Numbered from the stretch's first letter, positions 15,058-25,501 are shown. The stretch: DNA of 64,000 nucleotides from Chryseobacterium culicis (GCF_900108365.1 NZ_FNWQ01000001.1:682001-746000), one strand, 5' to 3'. The notes: generated by a model not told the origin, from the sequence alone. Made by a program: numbers and translations.

Positions 15058-15432
15058 TTACTTTTTAAAAACAGTTTTGCCATCTTTGGTCAGTTCTATT
15101 TCCTCACCTTTACCTCTCAGCTCATAATGATCATTTTTGTACCATATTCCTGAGGCTGGTTTTTGTCCCTGTAATTCAATCGTTTCATTGTTGAATACCA
15201 CGGTTGCTGTGTTTTTCGTATTATTGAAAGTCATTTCCAGCGTCTTGCCGTTTTTATCTTTCGAAGTACTTTTTACAATTTCATCCTGAGTTCCTGCCAC
15301 AGCTGCTGAATCAGACGGCTTGGAAGCGATACTGTCTACAGTAGTGCTGGCATCTGTTGCTTTTTTTTCCTTATTACATGAAGTTAAAAATAATGCGGCA
15401 GATGCTGCGGCAATAAAAATGTGTTTTTTCAT
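15058..15432 (-). CDS. Lipoprotein with MliC-like C-terminal domain
   Basis: A 124-residue lipoprotein with the lipobox LTSC, Cys19. After a Ser/Ala-rich linker (about 25-55), the C-terminal part has TATVVFNNETIELQG, ASGIWYKNDHYELRG and KGEEIELTKDG. That is the pattern of MliC/COG3895 domains, which in proteobacteria inhibit C-type lysozyme. It stands alone with its own terminator. Lysozyme inhibition is an inference from the domain. Confidence 0.72.
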   Translation of the reverse strand: MKKHIFIAAASAALFLTSCNKEKKATDASTTVDSIASKPSDSAAVAGTQDEIVKSTSKDKNGKTLEMTFNNTKNTATVVFNNETIELQGQKPASGIWYKNDHYELRGKGEEIELTKDGKTVFKK

Positions 15433-15555
15433 AAATGTATATTATTAATGTGTGTGTCTTGTTGTATGCAAAATAAGTGCCTTAAAAACAGAAGCGGAAA
15501 AAATCATTCGATTTTTTCCGCTTTTAACCCAAAATTAAATAAACTATGAAAAAAA

Positions 15556-17100
15556 CTACTTGGGTTCTAAAATACTGATAGGGATAATACATTCTTCCAG
15601 TGAAATGCCCCCATGCTGGTAAGTTTCTTTATAGTAATTAACAAAATGATTGTAATTTTTAGGATAAGCCAGGAATATATTGTTTTTGGCAAATATATAT
15701 TTCGAGCTCAAATTTCCTTTAGGTAAAAAAAGTTTTTCAGGATTCGTAATTGCCCATACATCACTATCATCATACGTTAAGCTTTTACCTGTTTTGTATC
15801 TGATGTTGGTGGATGTTTCTCTGTCTCCAACCACTTTACTGGGTTTTTTCACATATACCGTTCCGTGATCAGTAGTGATTACCAATTTATATCCGTTTTC
15901 TGCGGCTGTTTTAATGATCTTCATCAAAGAAGAGTTTTCAAACCAGTTGAATGTTAGAGAACGGAACGTCTTATCATCACGGATCAGCTGATCTACAATA
16001 TGATTGTCTGTTTTAGCGTGAGAAAGAATATCAATGAAGTTATAGACAATTACCAGAAGGTCGTTATTTTTATGCTGATTGAAATCATCGTAAATTTTTC
16101 TTTCAAAATCCGCATTCAGTACTTTAAGGTACTTCATAGATTTTGATCCGAGGCCGATCCTCTTCATCTGATCTTCCAGGAAGTCACGCTCAAATTCATT
16201 TTTGTTTCCTTCTTCATTGTCGTTAAACCACTTGTCGGGAAAACGTTTCTCAATCTCAGAAGGCATCAGTCCTGCAAAGAAAGAGTTTCTTGCATATTGG
16301 GTGGCAGTAGGAAGGATGCTGTAATAATAATCCTCAGAAATCTTATTGTAATATTTAGTAAACAGAGGTTCAATAACTTTCCACTGATCATAGCGAAGAT
16401 TATCTACCATCAGTAAAAGAACTTTTTCTTTTTCCACTTCAGGTTTAATCTTTTCCTTGAAAAGTGTATGGCTCATCATAGGTTTATCCGAATCCGTAAG
16501 CCAGTGCTCGTAATTTTTTTCTATAAACTTAGCAAACTGAATATTAGCTTCTTCTTTCTGAGACTGCAGCAGATCAGCAAATTCATTATCCGCCACTTTA
16601 TCAAATTTTATTTCCCAGCTCAGAATCTTTTTATAATATTCCGCCCATTCCTGATACGTTCTCAGGTAAGAAAGTTCCATAGACAGGTTTCTGAATTCCT
16701 GCTGATACTGTAAAATCGTTTTTTGCTCCACCAGATTATCCTGCTGAAGATTTTTTTTGAGGGAAAGCAATATCTGGTTAGGATTTACAGGCTTCAGGAT
16801 ATAATCTGCTATCTGAGATCCTATGGCCTCTTCCATAATATGCTCTTCCTCACTTTTGGTTACCATTACAATTTTTAAGGAATTATCTTTATCCTTAATC
16901 ATCGGGATGGCTTCCAGACCGGAAATTCCGGGCATATTTTCGTCAATCAGCGTTAACGCAAATTTCTCTGAGTCCATAAGTTCCAAAGCCTCGTTCACAT
17001 TGTTAACAGGAGTTACCTGGTAACCCTTTTTTTCTAAAAATACAATATGAGGTTTAAGTAAATCTATTTCATCATCTATCCATAATATCTTTTCTGACAT
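15556..17100 (-). CDS. porX: PorX, T9SS response regulator with PglZ domain
   Basis: A 514-residue protein. The N-terminal receiver domain (about 1-125) has the acidic pocket at Asp9/Asp10, phospho-acceptor Asp53 in LIDENMPG and Lys103. A helical linker leads to a PglZ/alkaline-phosphatase-like domain: VDNLRYDQW from 232, the candidate nucleophile Thr in PTATQYARN near 265-267, and TDHGTVYVK. This layout is that of PorX, which with PorY and a sigma factor controls T9SS genes. No porY is in the window. T9SS cargo ends are seen at 29521 and 63863. Confidence 0.92.
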   Translation of the reverse strand: MSEKILWIDDEIDLLKPHIVFLEKKGYQVTPVNNVNEALELMDSEKFALTLIDENMPGISGLEAIPMIKDKDNSLKIVMVTKSEEEHIMEEAIGSQIADYILKPVNPNQILLSLKKNLQQDNLVEQKTILQYQQEFRNLSMELSYLRTYQEWAEYYKKILSWEIKFDKVADNEFADLLQSQKEEANIQFAKFIEKNYEHWLTDSDKPMMSHTLFKEKIKPEVEKEKVLLLMVDNLRYDQWKVIEPLFTKYYNKISEDYYYSILPTATQYARNSFFAGLMPSEIEKRFPDKWFNDNEEGNKNEFERDFLEDQMKRIGLGSKSMKYLKVLNADFERKIYDDFNQHKNNDLLVIVYNFIDILSHAKTDNHIVDQLIRDDKTFRSLTFNWFENSSLMKIIKTAAENGYKLVITTDHGTVYVKKPSKVVGDRETSTNIRYKTGKSLTYDDSDVWAITNPEKLFLPKGNLSSKYIFAKNNIFLAYPKNYNHFVNYYKETYQHGGISLEECIIPISILEPK

Positions 17101-17232
17101 AATTTATTTTTTACATGGTTATTCTATCAAAATGTTGACCAAATCCTTTTAAAATCTCACAAAATAGAAATATTAAAAGTTAAATATTAGTTAAATGAAA
17201 ATACCATTTAATATTTCACAATTTTGTTCACT

Positions 17233-18873
17233 TTATTCGGTTGTTCTTATATATTCCAAAGCTTTTTCCAGAACTTCGTCTTTTCCGTTTTGAAGGCCAT
17301 TCACCGTAGGTTTTACAATGACGTCCGGAATAATTCCTATCCGCTGCGTTTCCCTTCCGTCAGGGTAATAGGCTCCAAGACCGGAAAATCTTGTGTCAAG
17401 ATCAGCAATTTTAAAAATAATGACGTCCCCGTTGGCTCCTGAGGTATTGCTGCCAAAAACTTTAGCTTTCGGATGCTGTTTGAGCATCATTGCGGTGGTT
17501 TCTGCCTGGCTTTGGGTGTTCTCATCTACTAGAACGATGACATTACCTTTATAGTATTCCGTGTTTTTTCTGCCGGTGACGTTTTTCCTGCTGTAAAATT
17601 TGCCGGGATAGCCCGTATCAGGAAAAGTAAACTGATAATAAACAGAAGGCTGTGGAAGAAGAAGATAACTTAGCGGGATGATCGTTTTTCTGGGATAATT
17701 CCTGAGATCAAAAATAATGGATTTTACAGTTTTTAAATCTGCAAACATCTTATCCAGGTCTTCTTTTTCTATGATTCCCATATTGACATATCCAATTTTC
17801 TCTTCTTCATCAATGAATTTCCACTTTTGGGGAACCGGAATTTTTTCACGAATAATATCCTTAACGATATATGTTTTGGTGGTTATTTCCAGATTTTGTC
17901 CGCCTCTTTCAATTTTTAAAGCAATAGAATCCTTCTTGCTGAAAAGAAGCTTATCTTTTATTTTGCTGACTTTACCCCATGAATTAGATGCCGGTACATA
18001 TTTTCCCAGAAAGTTAATCAGCTGGGGAATTGTTTTTCCTTCAATATCATAAATGACATCTCCCGGAAGCAGAGGGTTTTGACTTTTGGGACGGGTTTTG
18101 TTAATTTTTGTAACGACTAATTTTCCTTCAGCATAAGAATATTCTACAGGAACCTTTCGGCTGCCATACAGTGTACTGTAAATCTCTTTGGAAAAAAGAT
18201 AAGCATGCGAGTCATCTGTTTTGGCGACCAGTTCTGCCAATGCTAAGTGATAATCTGTTGTATTGTCAGCCATCAGAAACTTTGGGATCATTTCTGTAAG
18301 AACGGTATTCCAGCTTTGGTCGGTTTCATACTTATAAGGAAAAAAATACTCTGCATAATTCCAGTATCTGAATAACTCCAGCAGGCTCACTGTTTTGGAT
18401 GTAAACTCTGAGCCATATGACTTTTCGTTCCTGAAATATATTTTTCTTCCGCCTTTTCCGAAATAATGGTTGTCTCCTAAATTCCGGTTGCTTTCAATGT
18501 AGCGGAGCTTCTTAGTGACGTCTCTGGAGAAAATTTGAGCATTGTCAATCCAGCTTAAGTCAAAATTTTTTAGGAAGTATTCTTGATGATCCTTTACTGA
18601 ACATTCTCTGCATAAAGGAATTTCTCCAAGGTTTTCAATCCATTCCGAATACAAATTATTTAAAGATTGTTTATCCGTGATATTCTCCAGTTCATTAATT
18701 TTTTGAAAAAGCTGTTTGTCCCAGTTCAGATTTCCTTTCGCAGCATGCGGATGGTAATATTTTAAAAACCCCCAAACTCTGCACAGCGATTCAAGTTTTT
18801 CGGTCTCGGTTACCATTTGTCCGGAAAAATGTAAACTTAAAAATACTAAAAGAAGAAGAGCATATTTTCTCAT
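17233..18873 (-). CDS. Secreted S41 family peptidase
   Basis: A 546-residue exported protease. A signal peptide (MRKYALLLLVFLSLHFSGQ) is followed by an N-terminal S41-associated region with GFLKYYHP. A PDZ-like segment holds LLPGDVIYDIEGK. The C-terminal catalytic domain has the nucleophile Ser in TQSQAETTAM and GSNTSGANGD. The frame runs 34 codons further upstream, but I choose ATG at 18873: it starts a proper signal peptide, and a TATCTTTG promoter lies within the extension. Substrate unknown. Confidence 0.88.
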   Translation of the reverse strand: MRKYALLLLVFLSLHFSGQMVTETEKLESLCRVWGFLKYYHPHAAKGNLNWDKQLFQKINELENITDKQSLNNLYSEWIENLGEIPLCRECSVKDHQEYFLKNFDLSWIDNAQIFSRDVTKKLRYIESNRNLGDNHYFGKGGRKIYFRNEKSYGSEFTSKTVSLLELFRYWNYAEYFFPYKYETDQSWNTVLTEMIPKFLMADNTTDYHLALAELVAKTDDSHAYLFSKEIYSTLYGSRKVPVEYSYAEGKLVVTKINKTRPKSQNPLLPGDVIYDIEGKTIPQLINFLGKYVPASNSWGKVSKIKDKLLFSKKDSIALKIERGGQNLEITTKTYIVKDIIREKIPVPQKWKFIDEEEKIGYVNMGIIEKEDLDKMFADLKTVKSIIFDLRNYPRKTIIPLSYLLLPQPSVYYQFTFPDTGYPGKFYSRKNVTGRKNTEYYKGNVIVLVDENTQSQAETTAMMLKQHPKAKVFGSNTSGANGDVIIFKIADLDTRFSGLGAYYPDGRETQRIGIIPDVIVKPTVNGLQNGKDEVLEKALEYIRTTE

Positions 18874-18896
18874 TAATGAGTGGTCGTGTTTTCTTT

Positions 18897-18904
18897 CAAA
18901 GATA
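18897..18904 (-). promoter_or_regulatory. -7 element of the S41 peptidase gene (TATCTTTG, minus strand)
   Basis: Exact TAnnTTTG match on the minus strand, about 24 bases before the chosen ATG. It supports that start over the longer frame. Confidence 0.55.
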
Positions 18905-19006
18905 GGCTTAAAATACAACAGCTGCAAACGTTTCTGCCGAATAAATACGCTGCGGAGACAGATTTCTTTTAACATGAAATTAACCGGAACTCAAATTTAA
19001 AATGCC

Positions 19007-19014
19007 TAACTTTG
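19007..19014 (+). promoter_or_regulatory. -7 element of the HD hydrolase gene (TAACTTTG)
   Basis: Exact TAnnTTTG match 20 bases before ATG 19035. An in-frame ATG at 19002 precedes it and is therefore excluded. Confidence 0.55.
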
Positions 19015-19034
19015 TTGCTAATATTGACGTTTCA

Positions 19035-20261
19035 ATGCAGAATAAGCTAAAAATCATCAACGATCCTGTTCATGGATTTATCAAAATTCCTCACGAAATT
19101 TTATTTGATATCATTGAACACCCCTACTTTCAGAGATTGAGGAGGATAGGGCAGACAGGGCTTTTAAACCTGATTTTCCCGGGAGCCACTCATACGAGGT
19201 TTCATCATGCACTGGGAGCAATGCACCTGATGTTTACTGCTTTGGAAACATTGAAGCAGAAAGGAGTGAAAATTTCTGAGGAAGAGGAAAAAGGAGCGAT
19301 GCTGGCTATTCTGATGCATGATATTGGTCATGGTCCGTTTTCTCACGCCCTGGAAAGTATGCTGATGGATGACTGGCATCATGAAAACCTTTCTTTATTG
19401 CTGATGAATAAGCTTAATGAGGAGTTTCATGGACAGCTTTCAATGGCGATTGAAATGTTTCAGGGAAAATATCACAGGAAATTTTTCAATCAGCTGATTT
19501 CCTCACAGCTGGATGTGGACCGTCTGGATTATCTGAAAAGAGACAGCTTTTTTACAGGCGTTTCTGAAGGAAATATTAATACCCAGAGAATTATTTCCAT
19601 GATGAATGTATGTGAAGAGGGCGAACTGGTGATTGATGCAAAAGGAATTTATTCCATAGAAAATTTCCTGACAGCCCGAATGTTCATGTACTGGCAGGTG
19701 TATTATCATAAAACTTCCGCCCTGGCAGAATTTCTATTGGTAAAAATTCTTGAAAGGGCAAAATACCTGATTTCCCACGGTGCTGAGCTTCCTGCAACGG
19801 ATAATCTGAAATATTTCCTATACCGTGAAAAGAGTGCAGCTACGGATGAGGATATAGAAAGATTTACAAAGCTTGACGACAATGATGTAATTCAGGCCAT
19901 GAAAGAATGGCAGAATTCGGACGACTTTGTTCTTTCTTATTGGTGTAAATGTGTAATTCAGAGAAATTTACCGAAAACCATTATTTCATCACATCCGTTT
20001 GACGGGAAATTAATTGACGAAAAAATAAAAAAGACCAATGAATTTTTCGGAATCAATAATGGGAAAGAATTGGTGCATGAAATAAAACGAAAACTGCTGC
20101 CGTATCATGCGGACAAGCAGCCTATCTATTTACTGCATAAAAATGGTAAAAGAACAAGACTTCATGAGTCGGAAGACCAGCTTTTATCGGGGTTAATTGT
20201 AAATAAGACTACCCGTTATATCCTTATGTTTCCTAGAGATATCTCCGGACTGGAATCTTAA
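19035..20261 (+). CDS. HD domain phosphohydrolase (dGTPase-like)
   Basis: A 408-residue HD-superfamily metal-dependent phosphohydrolase of the COG1078 type. The metal ligands are visible in TRFHHALG and MHDIGHGPFSH, with DVDRLDYL further on. The opening LKIINDPVHGFI is characteristic. Relatives hydrolyse dNTPs or regulatory nucleotides; the substrate here is not determined. It sits 71 bases upstream of lpxD, a neighbour pair common in flavobacteria. Confidence 0.88.
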   Translation: MQNKLKIINDPVHGFIKIPHEILFDIIEHPYFQRLRRIGQTGLLNLIFPGATHTRFHHALGAMHLMFTALETLKQKGVKISEEEEKGAMLAILMHDIGHGPFSHALESMLMDDWHHENLSLLLMNKLNEEFHGQLSMAIEMFQGKYHRKFFNQLISSQLDVDRLDYLKRDSFFTGVSEGNINTQRIISMMNVCEEGELVIDAKGIYSIENFLTARMFMYWQVYYHKTSALAEFLLVKILERAKYLISHGAELPATDNLKYFLYREKSAATDEDIERFTKLDDNDVIQAMKEWQNSDDFVLSYWCKCVIQRNLPKTIISSHPFDGKLIDEKIKKTNEFFGINNGKELVHEIKRKLLPYHADKQPIYLLHKNGKRTRLHESEDQLLSGLIVNKTTRYILMFPRDISGLES

Positions 20262-20297
20262 AGAATATTAAAATTTACGATCTGAAACTAAAACGTG

Positions 20298-20326
20298 TTT
20301 GCAAATTATAGAATTTCTTATCTTTG
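20298..20326 (+). promoter_or_regulatory. lpxD promoter (TTTG, 17 bp, TATCTTTG)
   Basis: TTTG at 20298-20301 and TATCTTTG at 20319-20326 match both consensus boxes. The ATG at 20333 is only 6 bases after the -7 box, so the mRNA would be leaderless or nearly so. Confidence 0.65.
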
Positions 20327-20332
20327 CAGAAT

Positions 20333-21364
20333 ATGGAATTTACAGCTTCGCAAATTGCAAGTTTTATTGACGGAAAAATAATAGGTGACGAAAATGCACT
20401 TATTACAGGGGTTTCACCAATTGAAAATGGCGAATCAGGACATCTTTCTTTTATAGCACAAGATCGATTTTCCCATTTTCTGGATACCTCAAAATGCTCC
20501 GTTATCATCGTTTCAGAACAACTTCTGGTTAAAAATAATTATAATCCTACCTTAATCGTTGTAAAAGATGCTTATCTTTCTTTCCAGATTCTGATGAATC
20601 TATATCAGGAAATGCAGGGAAGAAAAGAAGGTATTGAAAATGGTTCATCCATCCACGATACAGCTGTCATAGGAGATAAAGCCTATATCGGGGCATTTAC
20701 CTATGTTTCCGAGAAAGCTAAAATCGGGGAAGGTTCGCAGATTTATCCGCATGTGTATATAGGAAAAGGAGTAAAAATTGGTAAAAACTGTAAGATAGAC
20801 AGTGGTGCCAGAATTTATGACTACTGTATCATAGGAGACAATTGTGTGATTCATTCCAATACGGTAATTGGAGGTGATGGCTTTGGTTTTCAGCCAACAG
20901 CAGAAGGCTTCAAGAAAATACCACAGCTTGGAAACGTCATTATTGAAGATGATGTTGAAATTGGTTCAAACTGCAGTATAGACAGAGCTACAATAGGCTC
21001 TACCGTTATCGGAAAAGGAACCAAGATAGACAACCTGATTCAGATTGCACACAATGTGAAAATAGGGAAGAACAATGTAATTGCAGCACAAGCAGGAATT
21101 GCAGGTTCTACTACCATTGGAGACTGGAACCAGATTGGTGGACAGGTAGGAGTTGTAGGACATATCAAAATAGGAAATCAAGTGAAAATTCAGGCTCAGA
21201 GCGGCGTGAATTCCAGCGTTAATGATAGAGAAACATTGTATGGTTCGCCGGCAATCAGTTACAATGACTATTTGAGAAGTTATGTTCATTTCAGGAATTT
21301 ACCCGGAATTGTAAACAGAATAAATAATCTTGAGAATAACTCAAAAGATAATACTAATGAGTGA
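20333..21364 (+). CDS. lpxD: UDP-3-O-(3-hydroxyacyl)glucosamine N-acyltransferase LpxD
   Basis: A 343-residue LpxD of standard size. The N-terminal uridine-binding domain contains [10 protein letters not shown] left-handed beta helix of hexapeptide repeats follows, with the candidate catalytic His in [10 protein letters not shown]. It adds the second 3-hydroxyacyl chain in lipid A synthesis from acyl-ACP. Start ATG 20333 is chosen over the in-frame TTG at 20324, which lies inside the promoter. The stop overlaps the start of lpxC/fabZ by 8 bases. Confidence 0.93.
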   Translation: MEFTASQIASFIDGKIIGDENALITGVSPIENGESGHLSFIAQDRFSHFLDTSKCSVIIVSEQLLVKNNYNPTLIVVKDAYLSFQILMNLYQEMQGRKEGIENGSSIHDTAVIGDKAYIGAFTYVSEKAKIGEGSQIYPHVYIGKGVKIGKNCKIDSGARIYDYCIIGDNCVIHSNTVIGGDGFGFQPTAEGFKKIPQLGNVIIEDDVEIGSNCSIDRATIGSTVIGKGTKIDNLIQIAHNVKIGKNNVIAAQAGIAGSTTIGDWNQIGGQVGVVGHIKIGNQVKIQAQSGVNSSVNDRETLYGSPAISYNDYLRSYVHFRNLPGIVNRINNLENNSKDNTNE

Positions 21365-22754
21365 TATGCAAAAAACACTTCAGCAAGAGGTTACTCTTTC
21401 TGGAATTGGTCTTCACACTGGTAAAGAAGTAAAACTTACCATTAAACCTGCTAAAGAAAATACAGGTTTTGTATTTGTAAGAACAGACTTGGAGGGACAT
21501 CCACAGGTAGAAGCAGATGTAAATTATGTGGTAGCAACGGAAAGAGGAACTACCTTAGAAAAATTAGGCGTAAAAATTACCACTTGCGAACACCTTTTGG
21601 CAGCCCTTGTAGGTTGTGATATTGATAACGCAGTTTTAGAAATGGATGCCTCAGAACCTCCTATTCTGGACGGATCTTCAAAATACTTTGTAGAAGCCAT
21701 CGAAAGTGTAGGGGTAGCAGAACAGAGCGTAGCAAGAGAATATCTTGTTGTAAAAGAAGTTCTTACGTACAGTGATCCGGCTACAGGTTCAGAAATCACA
21801 ATCATTCCTTCAGATACTTACGAAGTAACGACCATGGTAGATTTTGGGACTAAAGTTTTAGGAACCCAGAATGCCACTCTTAAAAATATTTCAGAATTTA
21901 AAGACGAAATCTCATCAGCAAGAACATTCAGCTTCCTGCATGAATTGGAAATGCTTTTGGATCATGGTTTGATCAAAGGAGGAGATATTTCCAATGCTAT
22001 TGTATATGTAGATAAAGATCTTACTCCTGAAACTACAGAAAAATTAAAGAAAGCCTTTGGAAAAGATAATGTATCTATCAGACCAAACGGTATTCTTGAT
22101 AATCTTAATTTAAACTATCCTAACGAAGCGGCGAGACACAAATTGCTGGATGTAATTGGTGACCTTGCCTTGGCAGGGGTAAAAATAAAAGGTAAAGTTA
22201 TTGCCAACAAACCGGGACACTATGTGAACACTCAGTTTGCAAAAAAACTAAACCGCCAGTGGAAACTGCAGAAAAAGAAAAACGTTCCGGATTTTGACCT
22301 TACAAAAGAACCCGTATTCGATATCAACGGAATTATGAAGCTTATGCCTCACCGACCTCCGTTCTTATTGATTGACAAAGTTCTTGAACTTTCAGATTCT
22401 CACGTAGTAGGTTTGAAAAACGTAACCATGAACGAGCCTTTCTTCGTAGGACATTTTCCTAAAGAACCTGTAATGCCTGGAGTACTTCAGGTAGAAGCAT
22501 TGGCACAGACAGGAGGTATTCTTGTATTGGCAAGCGTTCCGGATCCTGAAAATTACTCTACTTATTTCATCAAAATTGATAAAGTAAAATTCAAGAGAAA
22601 AGTAATTCCGGGAGATACGCTGATATTCAAAATTGAATTAATAGAGCCTATCAGAAGAGGAATTGTTCATATGCAGGGATATGGATATGTAGGAGATGCA
22701 GTAGCAGTAGAAGCAGAGCTGATGGCTCAAGTTGCAAAAAATAAAGTTGATTAA
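21357..22754 (+). CDS. lpxC/fabZ: Bifunctional LpxC deacetylase / FabZ 3-hydroxyacyl-ACP dehydratase
   Basis: A 465-residue fusion typical of Bacteroidota. The LpxC half (about 1-310) has TCEHLLAAL with a zinc His and the later [11 protein letters not shown]. The FabZ half (about 325-465) has [12 protein letters not shown] and [12 protein letters not shown] with the catalytic His and EALAQTGG. It commits UDP-3-O-acyl-GlcNAc to lipid A and dehydrates hydroxyacyl-ACP. The fusion ties lipid A to fatty acid synthesis. An ATG at 21366 is an alternative start. Confidence 0.95.
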   Translation: MSDMQKTLQQEVTLSGIGLHTGKEVKLTIKPAKENTGFVFVRTDLEGHPQVEADVNYVVATERGTTLEKLGVKITTCEHLLAALVGCDIDNAVLEMDASEPPILDGSSKYFVEAIESVGVAEQSVAREYLVVKEVLTYSDPATGSEITIIPSDTYEVTTMVDFGTKVLGTQNATLKNISEFKDEISSARTFSFLHELEMLLDHGLIKGGDISNAIVYVDKDLTPETTEKLKKAFGKDNVSIRPNGILDNLNLNYPNEAARHKLLDVIGDLALAGVKIKGKVIANKPGHYVNTQFAKKLNRQWKLQKKKNVPDFDLTKEPVFDINGIMKLMPHRPPFLLIDKVLELSDSHVVGLKNVTMNEPFFVGHFPKEPVMPGVLQVEALAQTGGILVLASVPDPENYSTYFIKIDKVKFKRKVIPGDTLIFKIELIEPIRRGIVHMQGYGYVGDAVAVEAELMAQVAKNKVD

Positions 22755-23549
22755 ATGATTCATCAATTAGCAGCCGTAGATAAACGTGCGAAAATCAGCA
22801 AAAATGTGATCGTAGAACCTTTCACTACTATTGCAGGGGATGTGGAAATTGGAGAAGGAACCTGGATTGGTCCTAATGTAACCATTATGGATGGGGCAAG
22901 AATCGGCAAGAACTGCAGGATTTTCCCGGGTACAGTAATCTCCGCAATTCCTCAGGATCTGAAGTTTGATGGCGAAGACACCCAGGTGATTATCGGTGAC
23001 GAAACAACAATCAGAGAATGTGTTACGGTTAACAGAGGAACAAAAGCCCTGGGATATACCAAAATAGGTGCACACTGCCTTATTATGGCTACTTCACACA
23101 TTGCTCATGACTGTGTTATCGGAGATCACGTTATCATTGTTAACGGTTGCGGTATTGCGGGACACGTTGAGATTGGAGATTATACGGTAATGGGAGGTTT
23201 ATCAGCAGTTCACCAGTTTGGTAAAATCGGGAAACATGTGATGATTTCCGGAGGAACCCTGGTAAGAAAAGATATTCCGCCTTATGTAAAAGTAGCTAGA
23301 GAACCCATGTCTTATGCAGGGATCAATTCTGTAGGTTTAAGAAGAAGAGGATTTACCAATGAGAAAATCTTTGAAATCCAGAAAATCTACAGAGCCATCT
23401 TTCAGATGAAGATGAACGTTTCTCAGGCTATTTCCCACATCGAAAAAGAAATGCTTCCAACGGCTGAAAGAGATGAAATTTTACAGTTTATTCAAAACTC
23501 ACCAAGAGGTATCGTGAAAGGATACGGAACCGGAAAGGATAGAGAATAA
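22755..23549 (+). CDS. lpxA: Acyl-ACP:UDP-N-acetylglucosamine O-acyltransferase LpxA
   Basis: A 264-residue LpxA of standard length. Hexapeptide repeats fill residues 1-190, with the catalytic His in HIAHDCVIGDHV. The helical C-terminus includes GINSVGLRRRGF. It performs the first step of lipid A synthesis. It begins on the base after the lpxC/fabZ stop, so coupling is likely. Confidence 0.95.
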   Translation: MIHQLAAVDKRAKISKNVIVEPFTTIAGDVEIGEGTWIGPNVTIMDGARIGKNCRIFPGTVISAIPQDLKFDGEDTQVIIGDETTIRECVTVNRGTKALGYTKIGAHCLIMATSHIAHDCVIGDHVIIVNGCGIAGHVEIGDYTVMGGLSAVHQFGKIGKHVMISGGTLVRKDIPPYVKVAREPMSYAGINSVGLRRRGFTNEKIFEIQKIYRAIFQMKMNVSQAISHIEKEMLPTAERDEILQFIQNSPRGIVKGYGTGKDRE

Positions 23550-23573
23550 TTTAATAATAAACACTATCAGGCT

Positions 23574-23909
23574 ATGAAAAGTTTACTTGTACTTACAGCG
23601 CTTTCAGCAACTTCTTTTTTGTCTGCACAGCAAGCGGAAAAGTCTGAAACGGTAAAAAAAGAAGAACCTTTCACCATAGTAAGGAAACTTCCTGAAGGAT
23701 CTAATGATAGTATTGCAAAAAATAACTTAAATGGTATTCTGAAACAGAAAAATACCGGAAGTTCTATCTTTGGAACTGCCGATCAGTATAAATCTGATCT
23801 TCAGATGAATGTAAACAGATTGAATAATAATGTGAATACGTTCAATAATAATACATTTAACAGAATGATGCCACAAGGGCAAGGAATACAGTTTAATAAA
23901 AGAAAATAA
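23574..23909 (+). CDS. Small secreted protein, unknown function
   Basis: A 111-residue protein with a signal peptide (cleavage probably after FLSAQ, about residue 19). The mature part is polar, with an Asn-rich tail (NRLNNNVNTFNNNTFN) ending RKR-like. I do not recognise a domain. Its place between lpxA and efp, 24 and 15 bases from its neighbours, suggests co-transcription with the lipid A genes and perhaps an envelope role. Confidence 0.7.
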   Translation: MKSLLVLTALSATSFLSAQQAEKSETVKKEEPFTIVRKLPEGSNDSIAKNNLNGILKQKNTGSSIFGTADQYKSDLQMNVNRLNNNVNTFNNNTFNRMMPQGQGIQFNKRK

Positions 23910-23924
23910 ATATTTACAAAATTA

Positions 23925-24491
23925 ATGGCAACAAGTAACGATATCAGAAAAGGTCTTTGCATCGAATATAGCAATGATATTTTTAAAGTAATCGAATTCC
24001 TTCACGTTAAACCAGGAAAAGGACCTGCTTTCGTAAGAACAAAATTAAAATCAGTGACCAACGGTAAAGTAATTGATAATACTTTCTCTGCAGGACACAA
24101 AATAGATGAAGTAAAAGTAATCACCAGAAAATTCCAGTATCTGTATGATGATGAGAACGGATTCCACTTCATGAACAATGATGACTTCTCTCAATTATAT
24201 ATCAATAAAGAAATGATCGAGAATTCTCAGTTTATGAAAGCTGGTGAAGAAGTAACCATCATTTTGAAAGAAGCTGATGAAACTCCACTTTCTGCGGAAC
24301 TTCCACAATCTGTATATCTGGATGTCATTGAAGCTGATCCGGGTGTGAAAGGAAACACGGCAACCAATGCTCTTAAAAACGCAATCGTTGAAACAGGAGC
24401 AAGAGTAATGGTTCCTTTGTTCATTGAACCGGGAGACAAAATTAAAGTGAGCACTGAAGACGGCAGCTACTTAGAAAGAGTAAAAGAATAA
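23925..24491 (+). CDS. efp: Elongation factor P
   Basis: A 188-residue three-domain EF-P of exact family length. The loop KPGKGPAFVRTKL carries the lysine equivalent to E. coli Lys34, the modifiable tip residue. The C-terminal signature VSTEDGSYLERV is present. It relieves ribosome stalling at polyproline. No EpmA/B-type modification gene is visible here. Confidence 0.96.
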   Translation: MATSNDIRKGLCIEYSNDIFKVIEFLHVKPGKGPAFVRTKLKSVTNGKVIDNTFSAGHKIDEVKVITRKFQYLYDDENGFHFMNNDDFSQLYINKEMIENSQFMKAGEEVTIILKEADETPLSAELPQSVYLDVIEADPGVKGNTATNALKNAIVETGARVMVPLFIEPGDKIKVSTEDGSYLERVKE

Positions 24492-24558
24492 ATAAAATTG
24501 ACATAAATTCGGTTTGCATCAGCAGTCCGAATTTTGTTTTATAAGAAAATCTATTGTT

Positions 24559-25461
24559 ATGAGATTTCATTCTCCGCAAAAGCTTAAAACCATTGCAGAT
24601 TTAATAGGATCTACATTTGTAGGTCCTGAAGATTTTGAAGTATTGGGAACCAATGAAATTCACATGGTAAAGCCAGGTGAAATTGTTTTTGTTAATCACC
24701 TTAAATATTACGACAAAGCATTAAATTCTGCCGCTACTATTATTTTAATTGATAAAGAAGTAGAATGTCCGCAAGGAAAGGCACTTTTAGTTTCTGATGA
24801 TCCTTTCAGAGACTTTAATAAAATCAATACGCACTTTACCAGAATATACAATTTCACAGAAGAGCTTCATGATGTTGAAATAGGAGAGGGCACAAAGATC
24901 CACGCCTCTGCCGTGATTGGGAATAATGTGAAAATCGGAAAAAATACTTTGATCTTCCCTAATGTAGTGATTGGTGACCGTACGGAAATTGGAGATAATG
25001 TCATTATCCAGTCCAATACCGTTTTAGGAGGTGATGCATTTTATTACAGAAAACTGAACGGAAATTTCGACCGTCTGATTTCAGTGGGAAATGTGATCAT
25101 CGAAAACAATGTAGAGATCGGAAACGGATGTACGATTGACAGGGGGGTTACAGATTCCACCATTATTGGAGAAGGTTCTGTTTTGGATAACCAGATCCAG
25201 ATCGGGCATGATACCGTTATCGGAAAAAAATGTCTTATTGCTTCTCAGGTAGGTATCGCAGGATGCTGTATCATTGGTGATGAGGTTACATTATGGGGGC
25301 AGGTAGGTATCGCTTCCGGAAACAAAATAGAGGCAGGATCCGTACTTTTGGGAAAAACAGGAGTAAACAGAGATCTTGAAAAAGGAACCTATATCGGCAT
25401 GTTTGCAGAAGATTTTAAAACGTATCTGAAAAAAGAAGTAAAGCTGAGAAATCTCAAATAA
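24559..25461 (+). CDS. Second LpxD-like UDP-3-O-acylglucosamine N-acyltransferase
   Basis: A 300-residue paralogue of LpxD, shorter than the copy at 20333. It has an N-terminal domain ([15 protein letters not shown]) and a hexapeptide beta helix with [12 protein letters not shown], where the active-site His is kept. The end is shorter and lacks the first copy's long C-terminal helix. The frame extends 15 codons upstream to 24514, but ATG 24559 gives the conserved beginning. It could use a different acyl chain or act under other conditions. Confidence 0.82.
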   Translation: MRFHSPQKLKTIADLIGSTFVGPEDFEVLGTNEIHMVKPGEIVFVNHLKYYDKALNSAATIILIDKEVECPQGKALLVSDDPFRDFNKINTHFTRIYNFTEELHDVEIGEGTKIHASAVIGNNVKIGKNTLIFPNVVIGDRTEIGDNVIIQSNTVLGGDAFYYRKLNGNFDRLISVGNVIIENNVEIGNGCTIDRGVTDSTIIGEGSVLDNQIQIGHDTVIGKKCLIASQVGIAGCCIIGDEVTLWGQVGIASGNKIEAGSVLLGKTGVNRDLEKGTYIGMFAEDFKTYLKKEVKLRNLK

Positions 25462-25501
25462 ACAATTCTAAAGGTTTTATCTAAAATCAAAGAAATTTAA
25501 G

